Shown: positions 1-8,891 of the stretch, in pieces
Layout: each line of letters opens with the position of its first letter
How positions within the stretch are numbered: position 1 is the first letter of the stretch
DNA from: Marinomonas gallaica
GTDB lineage: Bacteria; Pseudomonadota; Gammaproteobacteria; Pseudomonadales; Marinomonadaceae
Assembly (NCBI RefSeq): GCF_001639745.1
Contig: NZ_LTAX01000001.1
Span: 186,001-250,000, forward strand
Direction: 5' to 3'
DNA: 64,000 bases
The notes under the pieces: generated by a model
Database searches by the model: none
Seen by the model: only the letters and a program-made list of their open reading frames with translations
Told to the model about the DNA's origin: nothing
Made by a program: the position numbers and the translations under genes

Positions 1-1
1 G

Positions 2-199
2 CTGCGCAGTCACCGCAACTACGTGGATATCGAAAAAACCCAACTGCATTACTTAAATAAGACACTCCATATTCACTTGATTGCTAACGCAAATAAAGCA
101 CCGTCGACTGATCTGACTAAAGTTACAAATAGCATCTTATTTGATCTACAAAACTTGCCTTACGGTCAAGATCACAAGGTTTTGTGGCTGATTAACTAG
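2..199 (+). CDS. C-terminal end of an unrecognised protein (partial)
   Basis: An open frame enters from the left edge and ends at a TAG at 197-199, giving 65 residues that finish in KVLWLIN. No start is visible and I recognise no family in this fragment. The frame is free of stops and its composition resembles the neighbours, so it is probably the 3' end of a real gene. Its stop codon interlocks with that of rmuC on the other strand inside one CTAG, so the two genes converge with a 4-base overlap. It could also be a chance open frame of modest length. Confidence 0.55.
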   Translation: MRSHRNYVDIEKTQLHYLNKTLHIHLIANANKAPSTDLTKVTNSILFDLQNLPYGQDHKVLWLIN

Positions 200-1506
200 C
201 TCTCCTGACCGTCTAAATCATCCTCATCACTGTCTGGGAGTGAAAGCTGCTTATTAGTTTTTGCTCCCATGACTCTTAACCGCTCCGCTCTTGTTAACAA
301 GTTACCTCGCCCAATCGTCAGCTTCTTCATTGCCTGTTCGTGACTGCGAGTCAGTGCGTCAATGCGTGTTCCGATCTCATCCATATCCTGTACAAAACCA
401 GCGAATTTATCGTACATAGCGCCCGCTTGACGGGCGATCTCAAGTGCATTTTGACTTTGTTTTTCATTACGCCAGATGTTTTGCACTGTGCGCAATGTGG
501 CAAGTAAGTTCGAGGGCCCCGTAATAATGATATTTTGCTCAAACGCCTCTGAAAACAAGCCATTCTCCCCTTGTAGTGCCAAAGCATAGGCGGCTTCGAT
601 TGGGATGAACATGATGACAAAGTCGAGTGACGTGATGCCGTTTAAATCGTGATAATTTTTCGCACCAAGCTCTTTGATATGGCGACGTACAGCCTCTAAA
701 TGCTGACGTAAGGCTTGTTGTTTTTGCAATTCATCTTCAGCTTCAACATAGGCAAGGTAGCTGACCAACACCATTTTTGAGTCGATGATGATTTGTTTGT
801 TTTCAGGTAGATAAACAATCACATCAGGCTGATAACGCTTTCCTTCTTCGGTAGTCAGTGAGACCTGAATCTCATATTCGCGTCCTTTTTCTAATCCAGA
901 ACGCTCTAAAATACGCTCCAGAATAACCTCACCCCAGCCACCTTGAATCTTATTCTGGCCTTTTAGTGCCTCGGTCAAGCTCATCGCATCATCGCTAATT
1001 CGCTGGTTAAGCAATTGCAGATTTTTAATTTCCTTTACCAAAGAGAAACGCTCTCGCGCTTCTTGATCATAGCTCTGCTCAACACGCTGCTGGAACTCAT
1101 TGATTTTTTGCCCTAACGGAGACAATAAGGCATGCAACTGACGCTCGTTTTCAGTCGCAAGGCGCGCGCCTTGTTGCTGTACGATGTCTTGAGCCAGTTG
1201 CTTAAACTGCACCTCGTTTTGATGCTTTTGCTGCTCAAAGAAATGTTCTTTTTGTTGCCAAATTTCCTGAGCCGCGGCGAACTGTTGCTCCAACGTTAGC
1301 GCTTCTTTTTCCAATTGATGCACTTCTTGCTGGGAACGTTGCAAAAGTTGCCGTGTTTGAAGCAATTCCTGCACAGAATTTTCATGCTCAGCCTGCCACT
1401 TACGCTGGATTCTCTGTACAATACCCCCCGCGATGGCGGTCGTGATGACAACACCTACAACACATCCCAAAGCAATCCACACAGATTGTTGCATCCAGTC
1501 TGTCAT
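196..1506 (-). CDS. rmuC: DNA recombination protein RmuC
   Basis: A 436-residue RmuC-family protein. The first 27 residues form a membrane anchor (WIALGCVVGVVITTAIAGG), followed by a long glutamine- and glutamate-rich coiled coil (about 35-190). The conserved RmuC domain covers about 190-400, with GWGEVILERILE, YQPDVIVYLPENKQIIIDSK and FVIMFIPIEAAYA visible. The domain belongs to the PD-(D/E)XK nuclease-like fold, and in E. coli rmuC limits recombination between inverted repeats. The short acidic tail is variable in the family. It converges on an unknown gene and diverges from the IMPACT-family gene with only 52 bases between starts, so the two promoters must overlap. Confidence 0.93.
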   Translation of the reverse strand: MTDWMQQSVWIALGCVVGVVITTAIAGGIVQRIQRKWQAEHENSVQELLQTRQLLQRSQQEVHQLEKEALTLEQQFAAAQEIWQQKEHFFEQQKHQNEVQFKQLAQDIVQQQGARLATENERQLHALLSPLGQKINEFQQRVEQSYDQEARERFSLVKEIKNLQLLNQRISDDAMSLTEALKGQNKIQGGWGEVILERILERSGLEKGREYEIQVSLTTEEGKRYQPDVIVYLPENKQIIIDSKMVLVSYLAYVEAEDELQKQQALRQHLEAVRRHIKELGAKNYHDLNGITSLDFVIMFIPIEAAYALALQGENGLFSEAFEQNIIITGPSNLLATLRTVQNIWRNEKQSQNALEIARQAGAMYDKFAGFVQDMDEIGTRIDALTRSHEQAMKKLTIGRGNLLTRAERLRVMGAKTNKQLSLPDSDEDDLDGQES

Positions 1507-1558
1507 TTATTTAAACCCGCCATTTTCGTTGAAAAAACAATCGCTAAGCGAAGTTTAC

Positions 1559-2176
1559 ATGGATTACTACCAGAGCCCAACACACGAACAACGCTTTGAT
1601 CTGGAAATTAAAAATAGCCAGTTCATTACGACGATCCGGCGCACCCGTGGACGAGATGAAGCGAAAGCTTTTATTGCCGATATGAACATGCGCTATCCAG
1701 ATGCCAATCATAACTGCTGGGCATTCGTGGCAGGGCCACCTAAGAATGTTCATTTATGGGATCAAAGTGATGATGGCGAGCCAAAAGGCACAGCTGGAAA
1801 GCCCATGCTAAACGTTTTACAACATTCAAATTTTGGCGAAATCACGGTCGTTGTAACGCGTTACTTTGGCGGCATTAAGCTGGGTGCAGGTGGATTAGTC
1901 CGTGCTTACAGTCAGGCCGTTGTCGAAGCGCTTGATCAACTAGAATGGCAAGAGATATACCCACGTGAAACGGTTTCCATAAAAATCGCCTATCCTATGT
2001 TAGGTAAGGTTGAGTATTGGTTAGAAAACAGTGATATCGATGTTGAGGACAAACAGTTCTCAGAGAGCATTGATGTTTCACTTGCCGTCATTGAACGTAC
2101 GTGGCCAGAACAGAAACAGGCTCTGATCGATTTATGTCAGGGTAATATTACGATTATTGAAAACGACAAAGAGTAG
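1559..2176 (+). CDS. yigZ: IMPACT/YigZ family protein
   Basis: A 205-residue YigZ-type protein. The N-terminal UPF0029 (IMPACT) domain shows FITTIRRTRGRDEAKAFI, then GEPKGTAGKPML and VVVTRYFGGIKLGAGGLVRA, the family signature. The C-terminal half fits the DUF1949 ferredoxin-like domain. E. coli YigZ is 204 residues, which supports the ATG at 1559; the open frame reaches further up to 1433 but that extension has no family resemblance and runs into rmuC. Members are linked to translation or ribosome-associated regulation, but the bacterial role is unsettled. The gene lies two bases before rapA and is probably co-transcribed with rapA and rluA. Confidence 0.92.
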   Translation: MDYYQSPTHEQRFDLEIKNSQFITTIRRTRGRDEAKAFIADMNMRYPDANHNCWAFVAGPPKNVHLWDQSDDGEPKGTAGKPMLNVLQHSNFGEITVVVTRYFGGIKLGAGGLVRAYSQAVVEALDQLEWQEIYPRETVSIKIAYPMLGKVEYWLENSDIDVEDKQFSESIDVSLAVIERTWPEQKQALIDLCQGNITIIENDKE

Positions 2177-2178
2177 TT

Positions 2179-5007
2179 ATGTACCAAATAGGACAACGTT
2201 GGAGTAGCCGAAACGAACCAGACTTAGGTATCGGCATGATCATTGAAAAACAGCCTAAATCCTTTGTCTTGTATTTTTCAGATGCGGAAACTGAGCGTAA
2301 TTACTCAGTGGAACAGACGAGTTTAGTTCGTCGTACACTTACACCGGGAGACGAGTTATTTTTTGAAGACGAATCCTACAAAGTGCAAGCCGTGCGCGAA
2401 TATGATCTATTAATGGAATATAACATCGGCGACGAATGGGTGGATGAATCAGAAATTCAATTCCCACGTAACGATAAGAACGAATTGGATTCGATCCTCG
2501 CTCTGTCCCCTGCTCGTCGCATGTGGTTTGATTTGCGCCGTAAAACCCTTGAACATCAAGCAATTCATTCAGCGAGTCCTGTTCGTGGCTTGATGGGATT
2601 GAAAGCCGAGTTACTACCGCACCAAATGTATTTAGCTCATGACATTGCTAACCGCCCCGCTGCGCGAGCTTTGTTATGCGATGAAGTTGGTATGGGTAAG
2701 ACCCTTGAAGCAGGTTTGATTCTTCACCATCGAGTTCTAAATGGCCTATCGCGCAGAGCCTTGATTCTAACGCCTACAAACTTGCAGCATCAGTGGTTGG
2801 TTGAAATGCTACGACGCTTCCATCAGCCATTTTCGTTGATTAATGAAGCTGTTTACGAAGACTACATGGATGGCGATGACAACCCATTTGACGCTCAAGC
2901 GTTTGTGATCGCCCCCATTGATTTTGTCTCAACCCATAGCAAAGCGGCACAACACATGCTGCAATCTGAATGGGACATGGTCATTGTGGATGAAGCTCAT
3001 CATTTAGCATGGGATCCAGAAACGCCAAGCATTGCTTATCAACTGGTTGAACGCTTGGCAGCGGCTTCCGAGTCCTTATTGCTTTTAAGCGCGACACCGG
3101 AGCAAACCGGTGAACGTGAGCATTTCTCACGCCTACAACTGATTGATCCTGAGCACTATCATAGCTTTGACGTCTACCAAGCTCAGCAACAAGAATTCAA
3201 ACAAGCCGCTGAATTAGCAGAACAGATTCTGCCATTTACCGAAGTTGATCATGGGCTAACACAGCCGGATTGGCGCGCTGTTTTTGTCGACTACCTGCAC
3301 GATGTGCAATCCAAAGAGTGGTTCGACAACCTAACGGCGGCCGATAAAGACAAGCAAGTCAACGCTGCACAAGATGCGATTAACTGGCTAATTGACCGTC
3401 ATGGTACTGGCCGTGAAATGTTCCGTAACACGCGCGCCGCTATTGGTGGTTTCCCTGAGCGCAACTTAAACGTTTACCCTCTTGCAGGTAACGACACATA
3501 CGCAAGCGCGGCCCATCATGTTCTACCTGAGTCGGGTATCGACCATGGTTTATGGGAAGCAGACCCGCGCTGGCATTGGCTAAAAGAGTTCTTGGGCGAT
3601 CAAAAAGTTAAAACCAAAGTGCTTGTCATTTGTCACACGGCCGACACCGCTCGTTGGTTGAACGATCAACTTACCTTTGCTGGTTTCCAAAGTGCTGACT
3701 TCCATGAACAAATGCCTCTGATCCATCGTGACCGAGCGGCCGCCTATTTCGCCGATCCGAGCGGCGCTCAAGTGCTCGTCTGTTCCGAGATTGGTAGTGA
3801 AGGTCGCAACTTCCAATTTAGCCATAATTTGGTGATGTTCGACTTACCTGAACACCCAGATTTACTAGAACAGCGTATTGGGCGCTTAGATCGTCTTGGC
3901 CAACGTAACATCGTTCAAGTGCACGTCCCTTATATTGAAGGCAGCGTACAAGAGCGCTTGTATCAGTGGTATCACCTAGCATTGAATGCTTTTAACCGTA
4001 CCACAGGGTCTGGCGATAAAGTGAATGCTGCGTTTAAAGAGCCATTGCATGCATTTCTATTTGGTAATGATGATGATCAGTCATTGTTAGATGAAGCACG
4101 TGTATATCACGAAGCCTTGCTAAAACAAATGGAAGAAGGTCGTAACCGTCTATTGGAAATGTCTTCCTGTCGCCTGAACGTTGCCAAATCGCTGATTGAG
4201 CAAATTAACGACCAAGCATCACACGGCCTGCATGATTACATTGAACAAGTGACGCACGCGTTTAACATACATGCAGAATGTCACAACGACACTCCCGATC
4301 AAGCCGCATGGTTTATTCGCCCTTCTACAGACATGATGCTAGAAGCACTACCTGGCATTGAAGAGGAAGGCAAAATGCTGATGTTGGACCGCCGCCAAGC
4401 CAGCCAACGAGAAGATGTAGCCTTTGCGACGTGGGAACACCCATTAATCACCATGCTAATGGACGAAGTGCAAGGCTTTGATTCAGGCAAATTAACTTCT
4501 GCCATTTTACCTATTGCTGCTCTGCCAGAGGGTACGGTATTGGTTGAAAGTATGTTTGTCATAGAAACCGCTGGCCATCCGCGTTTGAAACTGGCTCAGT
4601 CACTGCCCATGACACCTATTTGGCAATTGTCTGATGCCAATGGCAAATTCCTTCACAGCCAGTTTACCGCGGACAAGTGGGCAGAAAAGTTGAAAGGCGT
4701 GCCTAATCGTGTGGCCGAGCAGTGGGTCGCAGCCCTACGTCCACAGCTGCTTGAGATTCTTCAAGCGCATCAACTAAGCGCTCAAGATCAAGCTCGCCCT
4801 ACAGTGCATGCGGCAAAAGAAGCCTACCAGCGTAAGTGGCAGTCTGAAATTGATCGTCTGCGTGAGCTGCAACAGCAGAATTCAGCGGTAAAAGATGAGC
4901 ACATAGAACTGTACGAACGCTATCTAGTAGAAGGCCTAACTCGTATCGATGATCACCAAATTCGTTTGGATGGCATCCGCATTATTTTGACCACTAAGCC
5001 AGAATAA
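2179..5007 (+). CDS. rapA: RNA polymerase-associated ATPase RapA
   Basis: A 942-residue SWI2/SNF2 ATPase that recycles RNA polymerase after transcription (E. coli RapA is 968). Tudor-like N-terminal region at about 1-105. The helicase core follows: Walker A in CDEVGMGKTLEAG (about 167-179), DEAH box in VDEAHH (about 270), LLLSATPEQ, then the C-terminal helicase domain with CSEIGSEGRNFQ and RIGRLDRLGQ (about 565). The remaining 300 residues are the RapA-specific tail. It sits two bases downstream of yigZ and three bases upstream of rluA; rapA and rluA are also neighbours in E. coli. No key motif is missing. Confidence 0.97.
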   Translation: MYQIGQRWSSRNEPDLGIGMIIEKQPKSFVLYFSDAETERNYSVEQTSLVRRTLTPGDELFFEDESYKVQAVREYDLLMEYNIGDEWVDESEIQFPRNDKNELDSILALSPARRMWFDLRRKTLEHQAIHSASPVRGLMGLKAELLPHQMYLAHDIANRPAARALLCDEVGMGKTLEAGLILHHRVLNGLSRRALILTPTNLQHQWLVEMLRRFHQPFSLINEAVYEDYMDGDDNPFDAQAFVIAPIDFVSTHSKAAQHMLQSEWDMVIVDEAHHLAWDPETPSIAYQLVERLAAASESLLLLSATPEQTGEREHFSRLQLIDPEHYHSFDVYQAQQQEFKQAAELAEQILPFTEVDHGLTQPDWRAVFVDYLHDVQSKEWFDNLTAADKDKQVNAAQDAINWLIDRHGTGREMFRNTRAAIGGFPERNLNVYPLAGNDTYASAAHHVLPESGIDHGLWEADPRWHWLKEFLGDQKVKTKVLVICHTADTARWLNDQLTFAGFQSADFHEQMPLIHRDRAAAYFADPSGAQVLVCSEIGSEGRNFQFSHNLVMFDLPEHPDLLEQRIGRLDRLGQRNIVQVHVPYIEGSVQERLYQWYHLALNAFNRTTGSGDKVNAAFKEPLHAFLFGNDDDQSLLDEARVYHEALLKQMEEGRNRLLEMSSCRLNVAKSLIEQINDQASHGLHDYIEQVTHAFNIHAECHNDTPDQAAWFIRPSTDMMLEALPGIEEEGKMLMLDRRQASQREDVAFATWEHPLITMLMDEVQGFDSGKLTSAILPIAALPEGTVLVESMFVIETAGHPRLKLAQSLPMTPIWQLSDANGKFLHSQFTADKWAEKLKGVPNRVAEQWVAALRPQLLEILQAHQLSAQDQARPTVHAAKEAYQRKWQSEIDRLRELQQQNSAVKDEHIELYERYLVEGLTRIDDHQIRLDGIRIILTTKPE

Positions 5008-5010
5008 TAG

Positions 5011-5628
5011 ATGTTAGAGATACTCTATGAAGATCAATGGCTGGTTGTTGTGAATAAACCAGCCAACACTTTGTCTGTGCCCGGTCGTGGGCCGGACAAA
5101 TACGACTCTATTTTAACGCGGGCGGAGCAACTGTTTGGCGAAGCCCATGCTATTCATCGCTTAGACTGTGCCACGTCTGGCTTGATTTTGATCGCTAAAG
5201 ATTTGGAGTGTCAAAAGCGCATGTATGCGCAATTTCGTGAGCGCCATGTTGAAAAAGAGTACCGAGCGATTATTCGCGGCGAGCTTTTAGGACAATGGGG
5301 AGAAGTGCGTAAACCGCTTCGCTGCGATTGGGATCGACGCCCTCGCCAGATGATTTGCACGCAGTGGGGCAAAGATTCTATCACTCAATGGACGCTTCTA
5401 AGCATTGAAGGCGGCCATACACGGGTGAGCTTAAAACCTATCACTGGCCGTTCTCATCAGCTACGCGTACACATGCAAAGCCTTGGGCATCCTATTTTAG
5501 GGGATGAGTTTTATGATTCTGTAGAAACATCAGATAATGATCGACTGTTATTGCACGCGTATCGAATTGAGTTTTTCCATCCGTTTACCAACGCTTGGGT
5601 GAAATTTGTTGCACCCTGCCCGTTTTAA
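5011..5628 (+). CDS. rluA: rRNA/tRNA pseudouridine synthase RluA
   Basis: A 205-residue RluA-family synthase, which in E. coli converts U746 of 23S rRNA and U32 of some tRNAs to pseudouridine. The catalytic aspartate is D52 in AIHRLDCATSG. The other family motifs are VNKPANTLSVPGRG near the N-terminus, KPITGRSHQLRVHM and GHPILGDEFY. There is no S4 domain, as expected for RluA rather than RluC or RluD. The LRCDWDRRPRQ segment resembles the E. coli RluA equivalent closely. The gene follows rapA by three bases, so it is probably translated from the same mRNA. Its last 44 bases overlap the convergent CWC-type reading frame. Confidence 0.95.
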   Translation: MLEILYEDQWLVVVNKPANTLSVPGRGPDKYDSILTRAEQLFGEAHAIHRLDCATSGLILIAKDLECQKRMYAQFRERHVEKEYRAIIRGELLGQWGEVRKPLRCDWDRRPRQMICTQWGKDSITQWTLLSIEGGHTRVSLKPITGRSHQLRVHMQSLGHPILGDEFYDSVETSDNDRLLLHAYRIEFFHPFTNAWVKFVAPCPF

Positions 5629-5836
5629 TTGAACTTTCTTCTACGCATTTCTGGCAGATACAAACCTTGCCTTTCAACACATCTGGAACCTTAGCAAGCA
5701 AATTGGCTGGTACTGACACATTTGGATCATGGCACCAGCAACTGTCAGCTGAATGCCCTAACGTTATGGCACACTGATTTTGCGCTCGGCACAAAGGGCA
5801 ATAACTCAATTCCGTAACGAATAGACGATAACTCAA
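5585..5836 (-). CDS. Small cysteine-rich CWC family protein
   Basis: A small protein with the Cysteine-rich CWC pattern: CPLCRAQNQCAI, then DSCWCHDP, then CICQKCVEES. Eight cysteines arranged as CxxC, single, CxC and CxCxxC suggest metal binding. The function of the family is unknown. The start is uncertain: the frame is open to a TTG at 5905, and TTGs at 5836 and 5809 are alternatives. I chose 5836 because it leaves a short leader before the first CxxC; none has a strong ribosome-binding site. The 3' end overlaps the end of rluA by 44 bases on the other strand. The alkaline phosphatase terminator lies just upstream, so this gene would need its own promoter. Confidence 0.7.
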   Translation of the reverse strand: MSYRLFVTELSYCPLCRAQNQCAITLGHSADSCWCHDPNVSVPANLLAKVPDVLKGKVCICQKCVEESSIKTGRVQQISPKRW

Positions 5837-5903
5837 TTTACCACACTTCTTAATCAGGTAATAACCGGTGCAATATAGCCCAGCATTTAAAAGATGATGA
5901 GAC

Positions 5904-5937
5904 AAAAAACCCCTATTTCTAAAAATAGAGGTTTTTT
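5904..5937 (-). terminator. Rho-independent terminator after alkaline phosphatase
   Basis: A 15-base-pair AT-flanked stem (one C/A mismatch) around a short loop, followed on the minus strand by a run of T. It lies 21 bases beyond the phosphatase stop. The A/T symmetry could also let it stop plus-strand transcription coming from rluA. Confidence 0.85.
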
Positions 5938-5958
5938 ATCTATAACTATACCGCTATT

Positions 5959-7533
5959 TTACTCAACAGAATCTTTCAAGAATTGGCCGACTTTTGAATG
6001 ATGCTGTATTGAAGAGATTGGTAATATAGCTTCTGCCGGACCCCAAGCAAACACATTGACTGGAGTACTGGTATGCGTCCCAGTTCCCCAAACGGTATTT
6101 TGCGCTGTTGCTTGGACACGACCTAGCAGATTTCCTCGATCGTTGTATGGGAAAAATGCGTCAAAATCTTGAATCGCAGGAACCGTTTCCGCTTCTAGGT
6201 AGCTGTGGCCATGTGTGTGGTAAGGGTTTGGCTTGTCGTGCAGTACTTCTTCCGCTTGCGCAAGCGTAATATCAAAGTCTGAGTTCTGGTTCACTACTTT
6301 ACGCAGATTTTCGGCATTATGATCAGCCTCTGGTAATTTTTCAAAATCCGCTAAAATATCATAATAACTCTTCTTCTGGTTATACAACCCATCAAGAATA
6401 TCGAAGCTGCCGAAATTGAAATTTGGCGCGTAGTCTGCGGCTTGGAAAGCAACACCCGGCTTCTCTTGTGGCGCTGGGATATTGTCAGATGAATAACTGA
6501 AACCAAATGAGCCCGTTTCATGATCGGCTGTCACAACAACAATTGTGTCATCACGGTCTTTCGCCCAGTCATAAACAACTTGAATGGCCTCATCAAACTT
6601 CAAAAGTTCATGCAACATAGTACCAGCATCGTTTGAGTGAGCAGCCCAGTCAATCTGGCCGCCTTCGACCATCAAGAAAAAGCCATCTTCGTCTTTCTCT
6701 AAAATAGATAACGCTTTTTCAGTCATTTCTTTTAAGGAAGGCTGCGTTCGTTCTGATGAGTCTTTTGAATTACTGTAACGAATACCGTCCATCATGCCTG
6801 AGTACGCAAATAGACCAAGCAATTTGCCAAACTCTGATGCTTCTAATTGATCTTTATTAAACGCTAAACCATAACCTTTATCTTGCGCTTCTAATAGAAG
6901 ATTTCGCTCGTCTTTACGCTTTGATTTCAGATAGACATCACCACCCGTAAGTGTTTCTAATGCAGTGTAAGTGTCACCTTTTTCATTGGTAGATTCAGGT
7001 ATCCAATAACGTAAACCACCAGACAGCATGACATCAGGGCCAGTATTTAGCATGTCTACTGCAATTTCGTTTTCTAGAGAACGATGAGGTTGATGTGCAG
7101 CAAAAGCAGCAGGTGTCGCATGCGTTAATCGAGTATCAGATACCAATCCTGTTGATTTACCTAAGCGCTTCGCTTTTTCTAATACGGTTTCAACAATATT
7201 ACCGTCTGCATCAATACCAATTACTTCTGAACCAGTTTGTACGCCAGTAGAAAGTTGAGTGGCAGAACAAGCAGAGTCAACGACAATTGCGTCACTAGGG
7301 TACGTTAATGATGAACCGACAACGCCATCATGCGCTAAATTATGTAATGCGGTTGATCGACCTTGATAAATAGAATGAGGCGCTTTTTGTGCGTAGGTCT
7401 CAAGCATACCGACTTGTTGCGGCCCCATACCGTCGCCAATCATTAAGATAACGTTTTTAACTTCTGCTGCAACAGCACTGTATGAAGCAAGGCAAAGACC
7501 GCCGACAAGAAGTGATTTATTAATAATATTCAT
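5959..7533 (-). CDS. phoA: Secreted alkaline phosphatase (PhoA family)
   Basis: A 524-residue alkaline phosphatase. The start is the ATG at 7533, preceded by AAAGGAATAGC, rather than the frame opening at 7572. It gives a signal peptide (MNIINKSLLVGGLCLASYSA, cut after AVAA), so the enzyme is exported to the periplasm. Metal and catalytic motifs are intact: MIGDGMG (D34), the nucleophile S87 in DSACSAT, THATPAAFAAH, VEGGQIDWAAHSND, TADHETGS and GTHTSTPVNVFAWGP. It hydrolyses phosphomonoesters and supplies phosphate. The gene stands alone with a possible Pho box upstream and a clear terminator downstream. Confidence 0.95.
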   Translation of the reverse strand: MNIINKSLLVGGLCLASYSAVAAEVKNVILMIGDGMGPQQVGMLETYAQKAPHSIYQGRSTALHNLAHDGVVGSSLTYPSDAIVVDSACSATQLSTGVQTGSEVIGIDADGNIVETVLEKAKRLGKSTGLVSDTRLTHATPAAFAAHQPHRSLENEIAVDMLNTGPDVMLSGGLRYWIPESTNEKGDTYTALETLTGGDVYLKSKRKDERNLLLEAQDKGYGLAFNKDQLEASEFGKLLGLFAYSGMMDGIRYSNSKDSSERTQPSLKEMTEKALSILEKDEDGFFLMVEGGQIDWAAHSNDAGTMLHELLKFDEAIQVVYDWAKDRDDTIVVVTADHETGSFGFSYSSDNIPAPQEKPGVAFQAADYAPNFNFGSFDILDGLYNQKKSYYDILADFEKLPEADHNAENLRKVVNQNSDFDITLAQAEEVLHDKPNPYHTHGHSYLEAETVPAIQDFDAFFPYNDRGNLLGRVQATAQNTVWGTGTHTSTPVNVFAWGPAEAILPISSIQHHSKVGQFLKDSVE

Positions 7534-7574
7534 GCTATTCCTTTTTTTAACTAAACGTTCAATTAAAAACACAT

Positions 7575-7593
7575 TAACACCGTAACATTACAG
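7575..7593 (-). promoter_or_regulatory. Possible Pho box upstream of phoA
   Basis: Read on the minus strand, the site is CTGTAAT-GTTA-CGGTGTTA, two imperfect direct repeats of the CTGTCAT type separated by 4 bases. A TTTAAT that could serve as the -10 element follows about ten bases later. The spacing fits a PhoB-activated promoter, but the second repeat is degenerate, so this is a proposal only. Confidence 0.4.
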
Positions 7594-8015
7594 TTTCTTT
7601 AAAAAAAGACGTAATGCTTGTAGTTTGAAATCGGAAGCATTTGCTAAAAAAACATCAAGTCACTGATTATTAAGTATTTTAAACAGAGTATGGAGATTTT
7701 CACCCATCACATATAACAAAATAGAATATGTTTACACTCACTTTGAGACTGTGAATTCGGAGCACACGCTCGAGCAGGACCCTAGAATTAGCGGTCAAAT
7801 TCGCCAATCATGTAAGCCTATCAGTGTTTGCTGAGTTGGAAATAAAGGTGATCTCTCGTGAATTAAAGGGCGGTTCACAATACGAATAATTGAGGCACAA
7901 AAAATGGCGAATATCGGTATTTGACTTGAACAAGCCATGGCCTTTGCTTTGATAAGCCTTGTCAGGGACTGTGTATTTGGCCTTATAATGCGGTATGAAT
8001 TTTAAATGACATTTT
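7594..8015 (+). other. Intergenic region with no recognisable gene
   Basis: About 420 bases between the phosphatase control region and the DUF2959 gene. Stops occur in all frames and the longest open stretches are short. I found no tRNA-like fold, no mobile-element ends and no repeat. It could hold a small RNA but I see no promoter and terminator pair to support one. Confidence 0.5.
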
Positions 8016-8070
8016 CATTTGGTGAAGCGCCATGCTCCACCAAATGATTTAACGCTACTGCTTTAGCGTT
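8016..8070 (-). terminator. Two tandem hairpins at the end of the DUF2959 gene
   Basis: The first hairpin (8051-8070, 7-bp perfect arms AACGCTA/TAGCGTT) spans the stop codon. The second (8016-8046, 9-bp arms CATTTGGTG/CACCAAATG) lies just beyond. Neither is followed by a long T run on the minus strand, so they may act as an mRNA 3' stabiliser or a weak terminator. Confidence 0.45.
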
Positions 8071-8702
8071 GCGATAAAGGCATCTGACTCTTCAATCGCT
8101 TCACTCATTTCGTTAATTAAGCCAGAAATATCGGTTTTTAAACTGGCAAACTCACCTTTTATGGCACTAATCGCTGACGCGTTCAAATTATGCTTCAGAT
8201 ACAAAACATTATCATTTAATGTGGCCAAAACCGGTGCCATTTTCGCTTCCGCTTGATGCATACTACGTAATAACTGACTAAATTGACGCTGTGTCGCCTT
8301 TAGTTTGGCTTCGCTTGTACGACGTAATTTTTCGTTCGAGTACTGGGATAATTCGTCTTCCCACTCATCAAACAGATCATCTGCGACGTCTTCCACGTCA
8401 TCAATTTTTTGCGAGACACGATCCGCCGCTTTTTTACTACTTTGATAGTCGCTGTTCAATTGATCGTATACGTCTTCAAAATCACCGCCATCAAAATCCG
8501 TCAACACAACCAGACGTTGATAAGCCGTTTGAAACTCTTCTTGGCTATCTTTTTGACTGTCTCGAACATTCTCTACGCGATCTACTAGGATATCTCGCTT
8601 ATCGATACCAATTTTTTCCATCGCACCGTAATACGCGGTTTGACAGCCTGCTAATGTCATCAACACCGTTGCGCCAATTAATTTGAGTGAAACAGATTTC
8701 AT
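8055..8702 (-). CDS. DUF2959 family lipoprotein
   Basis: A 215-residue lipoprotein of the DUF2959 family. The start is the ATG at 8702 (AAAGGAAGCCCT upstream), giving a lipoprotein signal ending in the lipobox LAGC. The mature part is highly helical with heptad-like acidic and basic residues. It carries family landmarks: CQTAYYGAMEKIGIDKRDI, FDGGDFEDVYDQL, LFDEWEDEL and VLYLKHNLNA. No enzymatic motif is seen and the function is unknown; an envelope-associated coiled-coil role is an inference. It is probably monocistronic, with control sequences in the 190 bases before the divergent yjdM-like gene. Confidence 0.88.
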   Translation of the reverse strand: MKSVSLKLIGATVLMTLAGCQTAYYGAMEKIGIDKRDILVDRVENVRDSQKDSQEEFQTAYQRLVVLTDFDGGDFEDVYDQLNSDYQSSKKAADRVSQKIDDVEDVADDLFDEWEDELSQYSNEKLRRTSEAKLKATQRQFSQLLRSMHQAEAKMAPVLATLNDNVLYLKHNLNASAISAIKGEFASLKTDISGLINEMSEAIEESDAFIATLKQ

Positions 8703-8891
8703 AGGGCTTCCTTTAAATAAACGTTTTAAGCATTGTTGCGTCTCATGTACACGAATACAACCTTGATCTATGAATAAAGCGTGCATACCTCATGCTTCAC
8801 CTTTCAATCCCCATTGGATAAGCAGACACTCGATCTAAAGCTATTAAGCGATTAAAATACAAGCTTCGTAAATTTCAAGAAGTCACCTCTC

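Noticed and set aside
1433-1558. N-terminal extension of the IMPACT-family gene
   Set aside because: It would overlap the rmuC start by 74 bases and matches no known member; the ATG at 1559 gives the normal family length.
8291-8686. A 131-codon plus-strand open frame opposite the DUF2959 gene
   Set aside because: The DUF2959 protein is clearly real and the opposite frame has no family resemblance or ribosome-binding site.
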